A DNA stretch of 64,000 bases from Chryseobacterium sp. C-71 (GCF_020911865.1 NZ_CP087131.1:372001-436000), one strand, 5' to 3'. Shown: positions 53,787 to 63,669, counted from the first letter of the stretch. The notes: generated by a model from the letters alone, not told the origin. Program-made: numbers and translations.

Positions 53787-54641
53787 TTAACTAATCACTC
53801 TCTCCAAAACCCACTCAATCAATCTTTTTTCAGACTGGTGGTGATCTGCTGAGAACTCGCCACGTCTTCTATTGGCGATGACGTTGTTGACGGTAATGGC
53901 TTTGTGACCTAAAAGTTTAGAGAAAGCATAGATGGCAGAAGTTTCCATTTCAAAATTGGTGATGCCCAGGTCATTTAAAGTTTCAAGGAACTTGTCATCC
54001 AAAGCTTTTAAACGAAGTTCTCTTCCCTGTGGCGCATAAAATCCGGGGAAAGTTGCCGTGTTGCCGTGGTATTTTGCATCTTTGAAAACTTCGCCCAAAT
54101 CTTCTGACCATTCAGAGAAATACAACATAGGCTTGATCTTTTCGTAAGGGAATTTCTCTAAAAAACTCCTTGAAAATTCGTTTTCAAAACTGTAGTCCTG
54201 ATAGAAATGCATCAGTCCGTCAAGGCCTACCACATTTTGCGTAACCAGCATATTATCGACCTGCACATCAGGATTTACGCTGCCGCAGGTTCCCATTCTG
54301 AAAAGTTCCAGAGATTTGTGTTCGGTTTTGAATTCCTTTTTCTGAAGATCGATATTCACCAAAGCATCAAGTTCGTTCATCACGATATCGATGTTTTCTG
54401 TTCCAATACCGGTTGACATTACAGAAATTCTCTCACCTCGCAAGGTTCCGGTGTGGGTATAGAATTCTCTTTTGTTCTTTTTGATTTCTACGGTATCAAA
54501 ATATTTTGAAACCTTCGGAACACGATCAGGATCTCCCACAAGGATTACTTTATCGGCAATATCTTCGGGTAAAAGATTCAGGTGGTAAACGCTTCCGTCT
54601 TCATTCAGAACCAGTTCTGAAGCTGCGAGTTTATTGAGCAT
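53787..54641 (-). CDS. Nucleoside phosphorylase (uridine phosphorylase type)
   Basis: A 284-residue PNP/UDP-family enzyme. ILVGDPDRVPKVSKYF (phosphate-binding start), STGIGTENIDIVMNEL, RMGTCGSVNPDV and the FEMETSAIYAF active-site block are all seen. It would split uridine or another nucleoside with phosphate, for salvage. It is a leftward single gene, divergent from the di-haem peroxidase. Confidence 0.88.
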   Translation of the reverse strand: MLNKLAASELVLNEDGSVYHLNLLPEDIADKVILVGDPDRVPKVSKYFDTVEIKKNKREFYTHTGTLRGERISVMSTGIGTENIDIVMNELDALVNIDLQKKEFKTEHKSLELFRMGTCGSVNPDVQVDNMLVTQNVVGLDGLMHFYQDYSFENEFSRSFLEKFPYEKIKPMLYFSEWSEDLGEVFKDAKYHGNTATFPGFYAPQGRELRLKALDDKFLETLNDLGITNFEMETSAIYAFSKLLGHKAITVNNVIANRRRGEFSADHHQSEKRLIEWVLERVIS

Positions 54642-54782
54642 ATTTTTTATATAGTTTGATTGAAATTTGTGAACCTGAATTTTTCAGGGATTTAAAATTA
54701 GTGAAAATTAAATGAAGCAAAATATAAACATTATTTAATTTTTCGTTAAAACTGCGGTAACGTTGGGATGATAGTTTTGCAG

Positions 54783-56630
54783 ATGAAAAATTTTACGAGG
54801 TCTTATCCTTTACTTATTCTTATCGCATTCATTGGAATTGCCGCCATGTCATTCAATCCGGTTCATAAAGGATTTGGAAACGAGAAAACATTTGTTGCTC
54901 AGGGTTTGTTCAGTTTTAAAAATCATCTTGAAAGTTTAAAGACCGACGTTTATCTTTTTAAAGATGATAAAATCAATGCAGAACAACTTCAGAATTCATT
55001 AAAAAATACCCGGAATTCTTATAAAGAAATTGAATTTTTCATCGCTTATCATTATCCGGAGTTTTCTAAAACGCATCTCAATGCCGCACCATTATTCAGA
55101 ATTGAAGCTGCAGGAACTACTGCTTACACACTTCCGCCAGAAGGTTTGCAGGTTTTGGACGAACTGATTTTTTCTGACGAAATAGCCGAACAGAAAGATA
55201 AGATCATTGAGATCACAGATTTTCTGTACAACAATTACAATAATTTCTATTTAAGCTCTATCACCAATGGTTTAAGCAAAGGAAATAATAAAACATTGCC
55301 TTTAAGAATCGAATTAATCAGAATCTACACTTTAGGATTGACAGGTTTTGATACGCCTGGCTCATTAAACATCTCTGAAGAAGCAGCTTTTGCTTTAAAG
55401 GGAATGAAAAAATACATTCAGGATGATGCTTATTTTAAAAATTACAATTCAGATAAAGCTCACCAACTTATAGATGAAAGTATCATTTATTTAAATAAAA
55501 ATAAAGATTTTGAAACATTTGACAGAATTGAGTTTTACAAGAAATATCTACAGCCATTGTACGAAGAATTAGGAAGCTGGGACGGAAACACAGATGATTT
55601 AAAAGAATTTTCGGGCTGGAATATTGCCAATAAAAACTTTTTCAGCAGTGATTTCTTAGATCCGTATTTTTTTACCATTTTAAAAGGTTCTGAAGACAAT
55701 GACGATCTGAAAGCATTAGGAAAAGAAATTTTCTATGACCAAAATCTCAGCGATAATGGAAAGATGAGCTGTGCATCTTGCCATCTTCCCGAAAATGCTT
55801 TTACCGATCTTAAAACTAAATCTTTGAGTAATGTGGAAGGAAAAACGGTTTTACGAAATTCACCTTCACTGTATAATGCGGTTTTTGCGAAAAGATTTTT
55901 CTACGATATGCGTGCTTTTTATCTTGAGCAGCAGGCAGAGCACGTTATTTATAATAATGATGAATTTAATACAAGCTATGAAAGCATCATTAAAAAACTA
56001 AAAAATAAACTAGAATACAAAAAAGCGTTCCGAAAGGCATTTAAAAACGGAGACATCAGCAAGCAGAATTTTTCTAAGGCTCTAAGTTCTTACGTAGCTT
56101 CTCTCTATTCTTTTGACAGCGATTTTGACCGTTTTATGAGAAACGAAAAAGAGATTTCTGATGACGCAAAGAAAGGTTTTAATTTATTTATGGGAAAAGC
56201 GAACTGTGCAACCTGCCATTTTGCGCCTCATTTTTCAGGATTGGTTCCGCCGTTTTTTAATGAAAATGAATCTGAAGTTTTGGGTGTTACCAAACAACCC
56301 ATAAAAATTTCCCCTCTGGAAATCGATTCTGATCAGGGAAGAATAAAAAGTAACGTTAAAAAAGAAGATTCCTGGATTTATGAAAATTCTTTTAAAACGA
56401 TGACGGTAAGAAATATTGCTTTAACGAAACCTTACTTTCACAACGGTGCCTTTACAACTTTAGAAGAAGTTTTAGATTTTTACAACGAAGGTGGGGCAGA
56501 AGGTTTAGGTTTAAAAATTAACAATCAGACTTTGCCTGCCGATAAATTGAACTTAACTGAAACTGAAATTAAACAGATTATCGCCTTCCTGAATTCTCTG
56601 ACGGATATCAGCAAAGCAAAAATTAAATAA
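54783..56630 (+). CDS. Di-haem cytochrome c peroxidase with N-terminal extension
   Basis: A 615-residue exported protein. The first 25 residues are a hydrophobic signal. An N-terminal helical region (about 40-290) is not part of classic CCP. Then come two haem-c sites, CASCH (C330, C333, H334) and CATCH (C475, C478, H479), in the MauG/CCP domain, with the late VRNIALTKPYFHNGAFTTL block. Such proteins reduce peroxide or oxidise other substrates in the periplasm. The start ATG 54783 (MKNFTR) is preferred to 54768, because TAGTTTTG (54772-54779) looks like a -7 element. Confidence 0.87.
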   Translation: MKNFTRSYPLLILIAFIGIAAMSFNPVHKGFGNEKTFVAQGLFSFKNHLESLKTDVYLFKDDKINAEQLQNSLKNTRNSYKEIEFFIAYHYPEFSKTHLNAAPLFRIEAAGTTAYTLPPEGLQVLDELIFSDEIAEQKDKIIEITDFLYNNYNNFYLSSITNGLSKGNNKTLPLRIELIRIYTLGLTGFDTPGSLNISEEAAFALKGMKKYIQDDAYFKNYNSDKAHQLIDESIIYLNKNKDFETFDRIEFYKKYLQPLYEELGSWDGNTDDLKEFSGWNIANKNFFSSDFLDPYFFTILKGSEDNDDLKALGKEIFYDQNLSDNGKMSCASCHLPENAFTDLKTKSLSNVEGKTVLRNSPSLYNAVFAKRFFYDMRAFYLEQQAEHVIYNNDEFNTSYESIIKKLKNKLEYKKAFRKAFKNGDISKQNFSKALSSYVASLYSFDSDFDRFMRNEKEISDDAKKGFNLFMGKANCATCHFAPHFSGLVPPFFNENESEVLGVTKQPIKISPLEIDSDQGRIKSNVKKEDSWIYENSFKTMTVRNIALTKPYFHNGAFTTLEEVLDFYNEGGAEGLGLKINNQTLPADKLNLTETEIKQIIAFLNSLTDISKAKIK

Positions 56631-56783
56631 TTAAAATTTGAGCACGATTTAACATAAAGTTAATCCCCGTAATATTATGTTTGAGATTAATTAATATTAA
56701 GCTTGATTTAATTAAAACCCTATTAACAGAGGGCTCGCAATAATAAAATAGCTTTGCAACAGAAAAAATAAAAGTATTTAAAA

Positions 56784-58928
56784 GTGAAAAGAAAACTACT
56801 TTCAGTTGCAGCACTTGTATTAATGACAAGCTCAGCATTTCAGGCTCAAACTACAATTTTCGGATTGCAAAGCTCTTGGAAATTTTATGATCTCGATGCA
56901 GCACCATCAGCAAATTGGAAAAACACCAATTTTGATGCTTCAGCTTGGTCTTCGGGTAATGGGCCATTAGGTTATGGTGATCCGGTAACAACTACTATTC
57001 ACAATGGTGCTACGGGTTTACCTACTGCATATTTCATTAAAGATTTTACTGTAAACTTAGCAGACCTTACCAATACTCTGGAATTTGGTGTGAGAAGAGA
57101 TGACGGTATCGTCGTTTATTTGAATGGTGAAGAAGTTGTGAGAGATAATATGCCTACAGGAACGATTACACACAATACAGCTTCTCTTACAACAATTGAT
57201 GGGGCAGGAGAAACTGCTATCAATGTATTCTCTATTCTGAAAAGTAAATTTGTACAGGGAGTGAACAGAATTTCAATCGAATTACACAATAGAACTGGCG
57301 CAAGTTCAGATTTAACGATTGATGCTTATCTTAAAAATGTAGGAGTAATTACTACTTGTACAGGAACACACATTAGCTGTTTTACATCTATCGTTCCTAC
57401 GTCTCAGACTTCAAAACTAATCATTCCTGCAGAGCATAGATTTCAGATGATTCTGAAAGAAGGTGATGCTTATACCGAGGGTGGTGGTCTTGTAGGTGGT
57501 CTGAATGATTTTACAGGTTATGTACCGAAAAGTTCAAGCAGCACAGACGGATATCTTTCTGTAAATCACGAGACCAGTCCTGGTGGGGTAACCATGGCAG
57601 AGATTAATTATAATCCAACCTCAAAACTTTGGGCTTTAACGAAATCAAGAGGCGTTAGTTTTTCTGCACCAAGTTTGGTACAGACCATCAGAAACTGTTC
57701 TGGCGGTGTTACACCTTGGGGAACAGTTGTTACTGCTGAAGAATCTGTAACAGGAAACGACAGCAATGCGGATGGAAACCATGACTACGGATGGTTGGTA
57801 GAAATTGATCCTGTTACTGCACAGGTGATGTCTCACAATCCTTCAGGAACTAAAGATAAACTTTGGCAAATGGGTAAGATGAATCATGAAAATGTAGTGG
57901 TAAACAATGCGGGAACAATCGCTTATTACGGTGAAGATGGAGGTACAAACTTAGTGTACAAATACGTGATGGATACTCCAAACGATCTTACATCAGGAAA
58001 TTTATATGTTTTAAAATTAGACCAACCTCTTTCTGGTGGAAATCCTACAGGAACTACAGCAACTTGGGTTCAGGTTCCTAATAAACAACAGGCAGATCAA
58101 AATAATACTCAGGCACTTGCACAATCATTAGGTGGAACTGCTTTCAACGGTGTTGAAGATGTAGAAATCAGCCCACTTGATGGTAAAATATACTTTACAG
58201 CAAAAGGTTTAAATAAAATATACCGTTTACAGGATAATGGGATGACGGCCTCTCAGGTAGAAGTTTTCGCTGGCGGTGCTACAACGCAATACTCATTTAA
58301 TACAGCTCAGGGTGTGAAAACTGAAACTTGGGGAGATGGTAATGATAACCTTACGTTTGACGAATTAGGAAACCTATGGGTACTTCAGGATGGTGGTAAA
58401 AATTACATTTGGGTAATTGCACCAGATCATACTGCAGCAAATCCTAAAGTGAAATTATTCGCTTCTATGCCTGCAGGTTCAGAGCCTACTGGTCTTACAT
58501 TCACACCAGATCACAAATTTGGATTCTTCTCTATTCAACATCCAAATTCCACTATATCTACGGATATTGATGCTACAGGAAATGTGATTGATTATAAAGG
58601 GAAATCTGCCACTATGGTCGTTGCTTTACAACAATTTTTGGGTACAACTGCAGTATTAGGAACTACTGAAACTGTTAAGGAAACAGAAGTGACCGTTTCT
58701 CCAAACCCAACATCTGGTTTAGTGAAAATCAATTCTCCTAAAGCTTTGAAAAACCTTGAAGTGACTGCATACAGCATGGATGGTAAAATTGTTTACCAAA
58801 AGAAATTCTCAGGAAACAATTCATCTTTAGACTTAGATTTTACCTCTCAACTTCAGGTTTCAAGAGTTTTGATGCTTAACATCGAGGCTGAAGGATTCCA
58901 GAAGACCGTGAAAATTCTTAAAAAATAA
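56784..58928 (+). CDS. PhoX-like (DUF839) T9SS-secreted protein with N-terminal jelly-roll domain
   Basis: A 714-residue protein starting with GTG at 56784. The signal peptide is 1-21 (FQAQ). Residues about 25-190 form a beta-rich module (FYDLDAAPSANWKNTNFD..., FGVRRDDGIVVYLNGEEV). Residues about 210-620 resemble PhoX/DUF839 (DGYLSVNHET, TPWGTVVTAEE, EDGGTNLVYKY, FNGVEDVEISPLDGK, WVLQDGG). The C-terminal 70 residues are a T9SS type A sorting domain (VSPNPTSGLVKI to VKILKK), so it is exported to the cell surface. It may be a calcium-dependent phosphatase or other esterase. Confidence 0.85.
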   Translation: MKRKLLSVAALVLMTSSAFQAQTTIFGLQSSWKFYDLDAAPSANWKNTNFDASAWSSGNGPLGYGDPVTTTIHNGATGLPTAYFIKDFTVNLADLTNTLEFGVRRDDGIVVYLNGEEVVRDNMPTGTITHNTASLTTIDGAGETAINVFSILKSKFVQGVNRISIELHNRTGASSDLTIDAYLKNVGVITTCTGTHISCFTSIVPTSQTSKLIIPAEHRFQMILKEGDAYTEGGGLVGGLNDFTGYVPKSSSSTDGYLSVNHETSPGGVTMAEINYNPTSKLWALTKSRGVSFSAPSLVQTIRNCSGGVTPWGTVVTAEESVTGNDSNADGNHDYGWLVEIDPVTAQVMSHNPSGTKDKLWQMGKMNHENVVVNNAGTIAYYGEDGGTNLVYKYVMDTPNDLTSGNLYVLKLDQPLSGGNPTGTTATWVQVPNKQQADQNNTQALAQSLGGTAFNGVEDVEISPLDGKIYFTAKGLNKIYRLQDNGMTASQVEVFAGGATTQYSFNTAQGVKTETWGDGNDNLTFDELGNLWVLQDGGKNYIWVIAPDHTAANPKVKLFASMPAGSEPTGLTFTPDHKFGFFSIQHPNSTISTDIDATGNVIDYKGKSATMVVALQQFLGTTAVLGTTETVKETEVTVSPNPTSGLVKINSPKALKNLEVTAYSMDGKIVYQKKFSGNNSSLDLDFTSQLQVSRVLMLNIEAEGFQKTVKILKK

Positions 58929-58946
58929 TTACTTAATTTCTTTCTT

Positions 58947-58981
58947 AGCTGCCGACATTTTCTTTGTCGGTGGCTTTTTTT
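58947..58981 (+). terminator. Terminator of the PhoX-like gene
   Basis: Arms GCCGACA and TGTCGGTGGC, followed by seven or more T residues. Confidence 0.75.
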
Positions 58982-59029
58982 GTTTTAACGAAACCATTTT
59001 AAATTAAATTTTTTGCAAAAGATATTCTC

Positions 59030-59929
59030 ATGAAAAAATTAATTCTAAGCATTGCCTTTTTATCTCTTTATAACGTCAAAGCACAGATTGACCCCATCAA
59101 ATTTCCCACCTATACCAATATTGAAGACGCTCTGAAAAGTGAGAAAACAGTTTACAGCATGAGTTTCAGAGACAAGGGAATTTTTAATGTTCCTCCTGAT
59201 CTCGTGAAGATGGATTCTTTATTTTTCTTGAATCTGATGGCAAACAATTTAGAGAAAATGGATAATGATATTTTTAGTTTGAAACAATTGGAAATTTTAA
59301 ACATTAATTCAAACAGCATCAAATTTATTCCCGATGAAATTGGTAATCTGAAAAAACTGACTACTTTTTCAATGAATCTGAACGGTCTTACAAAGATTAA
59401 TCCCAATCTTTCAAAACTTCAGCAATTGAAAGTTGTGCATTTTGACGCCAATAATTTAAATGTTTTCCCTGAAGCGTTGCTTGAAATTCCGACGTTAGAA
59501 GAAATCAACCTGAGCAGCAATCAAATAAGCTTTGTGTCGCAGGATTTAAATAAAATTAAAAATTTAAAATATCTAAATCTTTCTGCCAATCAGATCAATG
59601 ATTTAGCTGATGTAAAGTTTCCAGAGAAAATAAAATATTTAGAGCTTCAGCAGAATGCGATTGTAAAACTTCCTGATTATTTATTTAAATCTAAAAATCT
59701 TGAGTTTTTGAATGTAAGCAATAACAATCTGAAAGAAATTTCTTCTAAAGTAAAAGGCTTAAAAGGTGTTGTGAGTATGAATTTGGCAAACAATCAACTG
59801 AAAGATCTTCCAACAGATTTTCAACAATTGAAAAATCTAAAAACATTAATTTTAGCAGGAAATCCTATGGAAAATGCAACCATACAAAAATTGAAAGAAC
59901 TGATGCCTCAAACGCAGATTTACTTTTAA
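59030..59929 (+). CDS. Secreted leucine-rich-repeat protein
   Basis: A 299-residue protein with a signal peptide (1-19, cut VKA-Q). About ten LRR units of the LxxLxxLxLxxNxL type follow (for example LEEINLSSNQI, LKYLNLSANQI, LEFLNVSNNNL, VVSMNLANNQL). It has no other domain, so it probably binds a protein or sugar at the cell surface or in the periplasm. Its stop is four bases from the convergent YciH gene. Confidence 0.88.
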   Translation: MKKLILSIAFLSLYNVKAQIDPIKFPTYTNIEDALKSEKTVYSMSFRDKGIFNVPPDLVKMDSLFFLNLMANNLEKMDNDIFSLKQLEILNINSNSIKFIPDEIGNLKKLTTFSMNLNGLTKINPNLSKLQQLKVVHFDANNLNVFPEALLEIPTLEEINLSSNQISFVSQDLNKIKNLKYLNLSANQINDLADVKFPEKIKYLELQQNAIVKLPDYLFKSKNLEFLNVSNNNLKEISSKVKGLKGVVSMNLANNQLKDLPTDFQQLKNLKTLILAGNPMENATIQKLKELMPQTQIYF

Positions 59930-59932
59930 AAA

Positions 59933-60256
59933 TTATCCGCCGACTCTTTTTGTCTTAAAGCCCAAATCTTTAAGAATAGTCATGATTTTATCACGGTTAT
60001 CTCCTTGAATGATAATCGTACCGTCTTTTTCAGAACCACCTATTCCCAGTGTGGTTTTTATTTTTTTCGAAATCTTTTTTAAATCTTCCTCACTACCTTC
60101 CCAACCTTCAACGATGGTCACCGGTTTTCCGTTTCTGCCTTTCTTTTCAAACTTACAAACCAAGGGTTCTTTCTGTTTAAACTGTTCTTCAGGCATTTGA
60201 AATTCCTGCTCTTCATGCTCAGGAAAAAGGTTTTTGAGTTGATCACGTAAATCCAT
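59933..60256 (-). CDS. SUI1/YciH family translation factor homologue
   Basis: A 107-residue protein with the SUI1 fold: a short acidic N-terminus (LFPEHEEQEF), then CKFEKKGRNGKPVTIVEGW, KTTLGIGGSEKDGTIIIQGD and the end DLGFKTKRVGG. The basic GRNGK loop and GGS segment are typical. Bacterial YciH affects start-site discrimination. It is a single leftward gene. Confidence 0.9.
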   Translation of the reverse strand: MDLRDQLKNLFPEHEEQEFQMPEEQFKQKEPLVCKFEKKGRNGKPVTIVEGWEGSEEDLKKISKKIKTTLGIGGSEKDGTIIIQGDNRDKIMTILKDLGFKTKRVGG

Positions 60257-60417
60257 AGCGCAAAATTAATAAAATATTTAAAAGGTTTAAAGATTAAACA
60301 AGATAAAGCAAATAAAGTGGTTTTATTTCGAGAAAAAAATCTGTGATTTGCGTGATTGATAATTCCCACGGATCACACAGATTTTCCTTTAGATTTGCCA
60401 AAGGATTTAGCATTAAC

Positions 60418-60617
60418 TTAGATAATAATTATAATTCTGAAGAACCAGAGAAAATAAAGTGAACTAAACAGATTGCCAGAACAGAACTATTCTGTATATC
60501 AGACTTTATTTTCTCTTTTGAATTACTGCCATTTAGAATGTTAAGCATTGAGGCTTATTAAAGGTTTTAGCATCATTCAAGGTTGGTTCATTCAGGCTTA
60601 TTCCTAAATCCAAAATT
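60418..60617 (+). ncRNA. Candidate bridge/seek RNA region of the IS110 element
   Basis: About 200 non-coding bases precede the transposase start. They contain the hairpin ACAGAA-CTA-TTCTGT (60481-60495), a small stem AATG-x5-CATT near 60538, and AGGCTTATT twice (near 60551 and 60594). In IS110 elements the left-end non-coding RNA guides recombination; this region is where it should be. No structure or expression was tested. Confidence 0.35.
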
Positions 60618-61619
60618 ATGAAAAATTATTTTGTCGGAATAGACATTTCTAAAGATACATTGGATGTCTGTGTAATGAGTGAGAATGACGAAAAAGAGAT
60701 TTTCTTTAAGGTAGAAAACTCGGTTGAAGGAGTTGAAAAGATGATTTCAACTAACGTAAGAAAGGATTCCCAGTTACGGTATTGCTTTGAAAACACCGGT
60801 AACTACGGGCTTCTTCTTGCTAAAATATTAGAAAACCATAATCTGCCTTATTATCAGATTCCTGCCTTGGAAATAAAGTTGAGTCAGGGAATTCAGAGAG
60901 GGAAAAATGATAAAGTAGATTCGTGGAGAATAGCAAGGTATGCAAAAGTTCACTGTAATGAACTCAAAATCCATGCTCTTCCGGAGAAAGAAATTCTTAT
61001 AATAAAAAACCTTCTGACCTACAGAAACCATTTGATAAAGATAAGAACGCAGTTTAAAAATGAGAAACAATCTTTTCATCAAATAAATAAAATTGCCGAT
61101 GTTAGCTATCAAATAGATGAGATTGCAGAACACATCAAACGATTGGACAACAATATTGATTTGGTAGAAAAAAGAATACAGCAGGAAATTGATAAACAAC
61201 AGCAAATAAGCACGAATTATAAGAAAATAACCAAAGTAAAAGGAGTAGGTATGCTGACCGCTGCTTATATGATTGTTTTGACTAATAATTTTACAGCGTT
61301 TCAGAATCCCAGAAAATTCAATTGCTATGCAGGTTTAGCTCCCTTTGAGCATTGCTCGGGAACGAGTATTAAAGGAAAGACCAAAACCAGCAAGCTTAGA
61401 AATAAGAGGATTAAAACGGTACTCTTTAATGGTGCAAATTCGGCAGTTATTTACGATGAGGAGCTAAAATCTTATTACAAGAGAAAAAAAGAAGAGGGAA
61501 AAGCCCATAATTCCATTATTAATGCTGTTTGCTGTAAACTTGTTTACAGAATGTTTGCCGTTGTAAAAAGAGAAGAACCTTTCGTAAATTTAGTGAGATA
61601 TAATTTGCATATGTCTTAG
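60618..61619 (+). CDS. IS110-family transposase
   Basis: A 333-residue DEDD-type recombinase. The N-terminal RuvC-like half shows FVGIDISKDTLDV (Asp8), ENTGNYG (acidic Glu) and KNDKVDSWRIARYA (Asp pair). A coiled region (about 165-200) follows. The C-terminal Transposase_20 half has VKGVGMLTAAYM and the YAGLAPFEHCSGTSIKGK segment containing the conserved Ser. The length and both domains are intact, so it may be active. It uses a guide RNA if it follows IS621. Confidence 0.92.
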   Translation: MKNYFVGIDISKDTLDVCVMSENDEKEIFFKVENSVEGVEKMISTNVRKDSQLRYCFENTGNYGLLLAKILENHNLPYYQIPALEIKLSQGIQRGKNDKVDSWRIARYAKVHCNELKIHALPEKEILIIKNLLTYRNHLIKIRTQFKNEKQSFHQINKIADVSYQIDEIAEHIKRLDNNIDLVEKRIQQEIDKQQQISTNYKKITKVKGVGMLTAAYMIVLTNNFTAFQNPRKFNCYAGLAPFEHCSGTSIKGKTKTSKLRNKRIKTVLFNGANSAVIYDEELKSYYKRKKEEGKAHNSIINAVCCKLVYRMFAVVKREEPFVNLVRYNLHMS

Positions 61620-61979
61620 AATACACAGATTATTGATGCTGAGAATTTAATATTACTTCATTTAACCCTTTGTGCATTTTAAATTTTTGTATTTCTAAAA
61701 TAAGTGAAACGGCTTTGTTTACCTTTATTTCAATATTTTTTAAAAAAATTCCTTGTCTATCCTTGCGTTTTTTTATCGCTAAGAAAGACTAAGTTTTTAA
61801 TTAGATTTCTTTTTTTAAGACAAACAATGGCATTTTATTTAGCAAAGAAACACAATTATTTAAATATCAATAATTTAAATATATTCTCGTAGTACGTAAC
61901 GAGTTTCATTTAATATATTTAAGAAGCTTTTTAATAAAAATTTAGGTTATTCAAATTCTTCAATTCACTTTAAAATCGA
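61620..61979. other. Gene-free stretch between the IS110 element and gpmI
   Basis: AT-rich, without a supported gene. It contains TTTGCG/TTTGTG-type fragments and CCTTGCGTTTTTTTATCGCTAAGA, the kind of decayed intergenic repeat also seen near 150-230 and 45055-45110. Short frames here are not accepted. Confidence 0.5.
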
Positions 61980-61987
61980 TAAATTTG
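61980..61987 (+). promoter_or_regulatory. -7 promoter element of gpmI
   Basis: TAAATTTG fits TAnnTTTG, 21 bases before the ATG at 62009. Confidence 0.5.
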
Positions 61988-62008
61988 TTTGTTAAAAAAT
62001 AAATTAAA

Positions 62009-63550
62009 ATGTCAAAAAAAGCAATAATAGCAATACTTGACGGATGGGGTTTGGGTCAAAATCCTGAAGTTTCTGCATTAGCTCAGGCAAATACGCCATT
62101 TATAGATAGCTGTTATCAAAAATATCCACACACAACATTAGAGGCAAGTGGTCTTGCAGTAGGACTTCCATTGGGACAGATGGGAAATTCTGAAGTTGGA
62201 CACATGAATTTGGGTGCCGGAAGAGTGGTATATCAGAATTTGGTTAAACTCAACATGGCCGTTGAAAATGGTACTTTGGGTCATGAAGAAGTGATTCAGG
62301 AAGCGTTTGCTTATGCTAAGGCAGAGAAAAAAAACGTGCACTTTATCGGTTTGGTTTCCAACGGAGGGGTGCATTCACATATCAATCATTTAAAAGGATT
62401 ATTAACGGCTGCCAGCGAATATGGTTTGCATGAAAATGTATATGTTCACGCATTTACTGACGGGAGAGATTGTGATCCGCATTCTGGTTTAGGTTTTATC
62501 AGAGAACTTCAGGATCACATGAGTACAACGACTGGTGCTCTGGCAACGATAATCGGAAGATACTATGCAATGGACAGAGACAGACGTTGGGAACGTGTGA
62601 AATTGGCTTATGATGCAATGGTCAACGGTATCGGAGAAAGAACAATGAATGCAGCTTCTCTTATTCAAAATTCTTACAATGAAGGAGTAACTGACGAATT
62701 TATTAAACCTATTATTTTAGTTAAAGATACACAGATCGGAAATGAAGTTCCAGTAGGAAAGATTGTTGATAATGATGTGGTAATCTGCTTTAATTTCAGA
62801 ACAGACAGAGGAAGAGAAATTACTGAAGTTCTTTGTCAGCATGATATGCCTGAATATTTTATGCGAAAGCTCAATCTTCATTATGTAACGTTGACCAATT
62901 ACGACAAAACGTACGAAAATGTAAAAGTTGTTTTTGATGAAGATGTCTTAAAAGAAACAATGGGTGAAATTCTTGAAAGAAACGGAAAATCGCAGATCAG
63001 AATTGCCGAAACTGAAAAATACCCTCACGTTACCTTCTTCTTTTCGGGAGGTCGTGAAGAAGAATTTCATGGTGAAAAAAGATTGTTGTGTCCGAGCCCT
63101 AAAGATGTTCCGACTTATGATCTAAAACCAGAAATGTCTGCTTACGAAATCACCAATTCAATATTACCTGAATTGGAAAATGAAACTGCAGATTTTATCT
63201 GTTTAAATTTTGCAAATACCGACATGGTGGGTCACACAGGAGTTTTTGAAGCCGCAGTGAAAGCCGCAGAAACTGTTGACAAATGCATAGAAAAAGTAGC
63301 AACGACAGCTTACGAGCATGGTTATGCAGTTTTCATCCTTGCTGATCACGGAAATTCTGACGTAATGATCAATGCAGACGGTTCACCAAATACGCAGCAT
63401 TCAACCAATTTGGTTCCATTAATTGTAATGGATAAAGATCATGAATGGAATTTAAAACCAGGAAAACTGGGTGATATGGCTCCTACTATTTTATCTGTAA
63501 TGGGCGTTGAAATCCCTGCAATAATGACCGGAGACATTTTAGTTAGCTAA
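62009..63550 (+). CDS. gpmI: 2,3-bisphosphoglycerate-independent phosphoglycerate mutase
   Basis: A 513-residue Mn-dependent enzyme that interconverts 3- and 2-phosphoglycerate in glycolysis. Asp11 (ILDGWG) and nucleophile Ser61 (MGNSEVGH) lie in the phosphatase domain. HAFTDGRDCDPHSG, YYAMDRDRRWERV, FFFSGGREEEF, NFANTDMVGHTG and LADHGNSDVM complete the motif set. The length matches GpmI. A terminator follows at 63573-63606. Confidence 0.97.
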   Translation: MSKKAIIAILDGWGLGQNPEVSALAQANTPFIDSCYQKYPHTTLEASGLAVGLPLGQMGNSEVGHMNLGAGRVVYQNLVKLNMAVENGTLGHEEVIQEAFAYAKAEKKNVHFIGLVSNGGVHSHINHLKGLLTAASEYGLHENVYVHAFTDGRDCDPHSGLGFIRELQDHMSTTTGALATIIGRYYAMDRDRRWERVKLAYDAMVNGIGERTMNAASLIQNSYNEGVTDEFIKPIILVKDTQIGNEVPVGKIVDNDVVICFNFRTDRGREITEVLCQHDMPEYFMRKLNLHYVTLTNYDKTYENVKVVFDEDVLKETMGEILERNGKSQIRIAETEKYPHVTFFFSGGREEEFHGEKRLLCPSPKDVPTYDLKPEMSAYEITNSILPELENETADFICLNFANTDMVGHTGVFEAAVKAAETVDKCIEKVATTAYEHGYAVFILADHGNSDVMINADGSPNTQHSTNLVPLIVMDKDHEWNLKPGKLGDMAPTILSVMGVEIPAIMTGDILVS

Positions 63551-63572
63551 ACTTATACGATTATGATATATC

Positions 63573-63606
63573 TACCGTTGTCTTAAAAGATAGCGGTATT
63601 TTTTTG
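63573..63606 (+). terminator. Terminator of gpmI
   Basis: Arms TACCGTTGTCTT and AAGATAGCGGTA (two G-U pairs), then T residues. Confidence 0.8.
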
Positions 63607-63669
63607 TTATTTAGATAAGACTTACTATGAGACACATACAATAGTATGCTACAAATAATAAAATATTAA

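Larger units (their letters stand above)
60375..61631 (+). mobile_element. IS110-family insertion sequence (boundaries proposed)
   Basis: The transposase at 60618-61619 is flanked by non-coding DNA on its left (about 230 bases), as in IS110-type elements. The 9-base sequence ACACAGATT occurs at 60375-60383 and 61623-61631, 1,248 bases apart, and is a plausible duplicated core site. IS110 elements lack terminal inverted repeats, so the limits are only a proposal. Other ACAGATT copies exist (60468-60474), so the left edge could lie there. Confidence 0.5.

Noticed and set aside
53543..53852. Short rightward frames between the DUF4041 and phosphorylase genes
   Set aside because: They overlap the terminator and the coding end of the phosphorylase gene and have no recognisable content.
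61704..61892. Short frame between the IS110 element and gpmI
   Set aside because: AT-rich stretch made of decayed intergenic repeat text; no coding signature.
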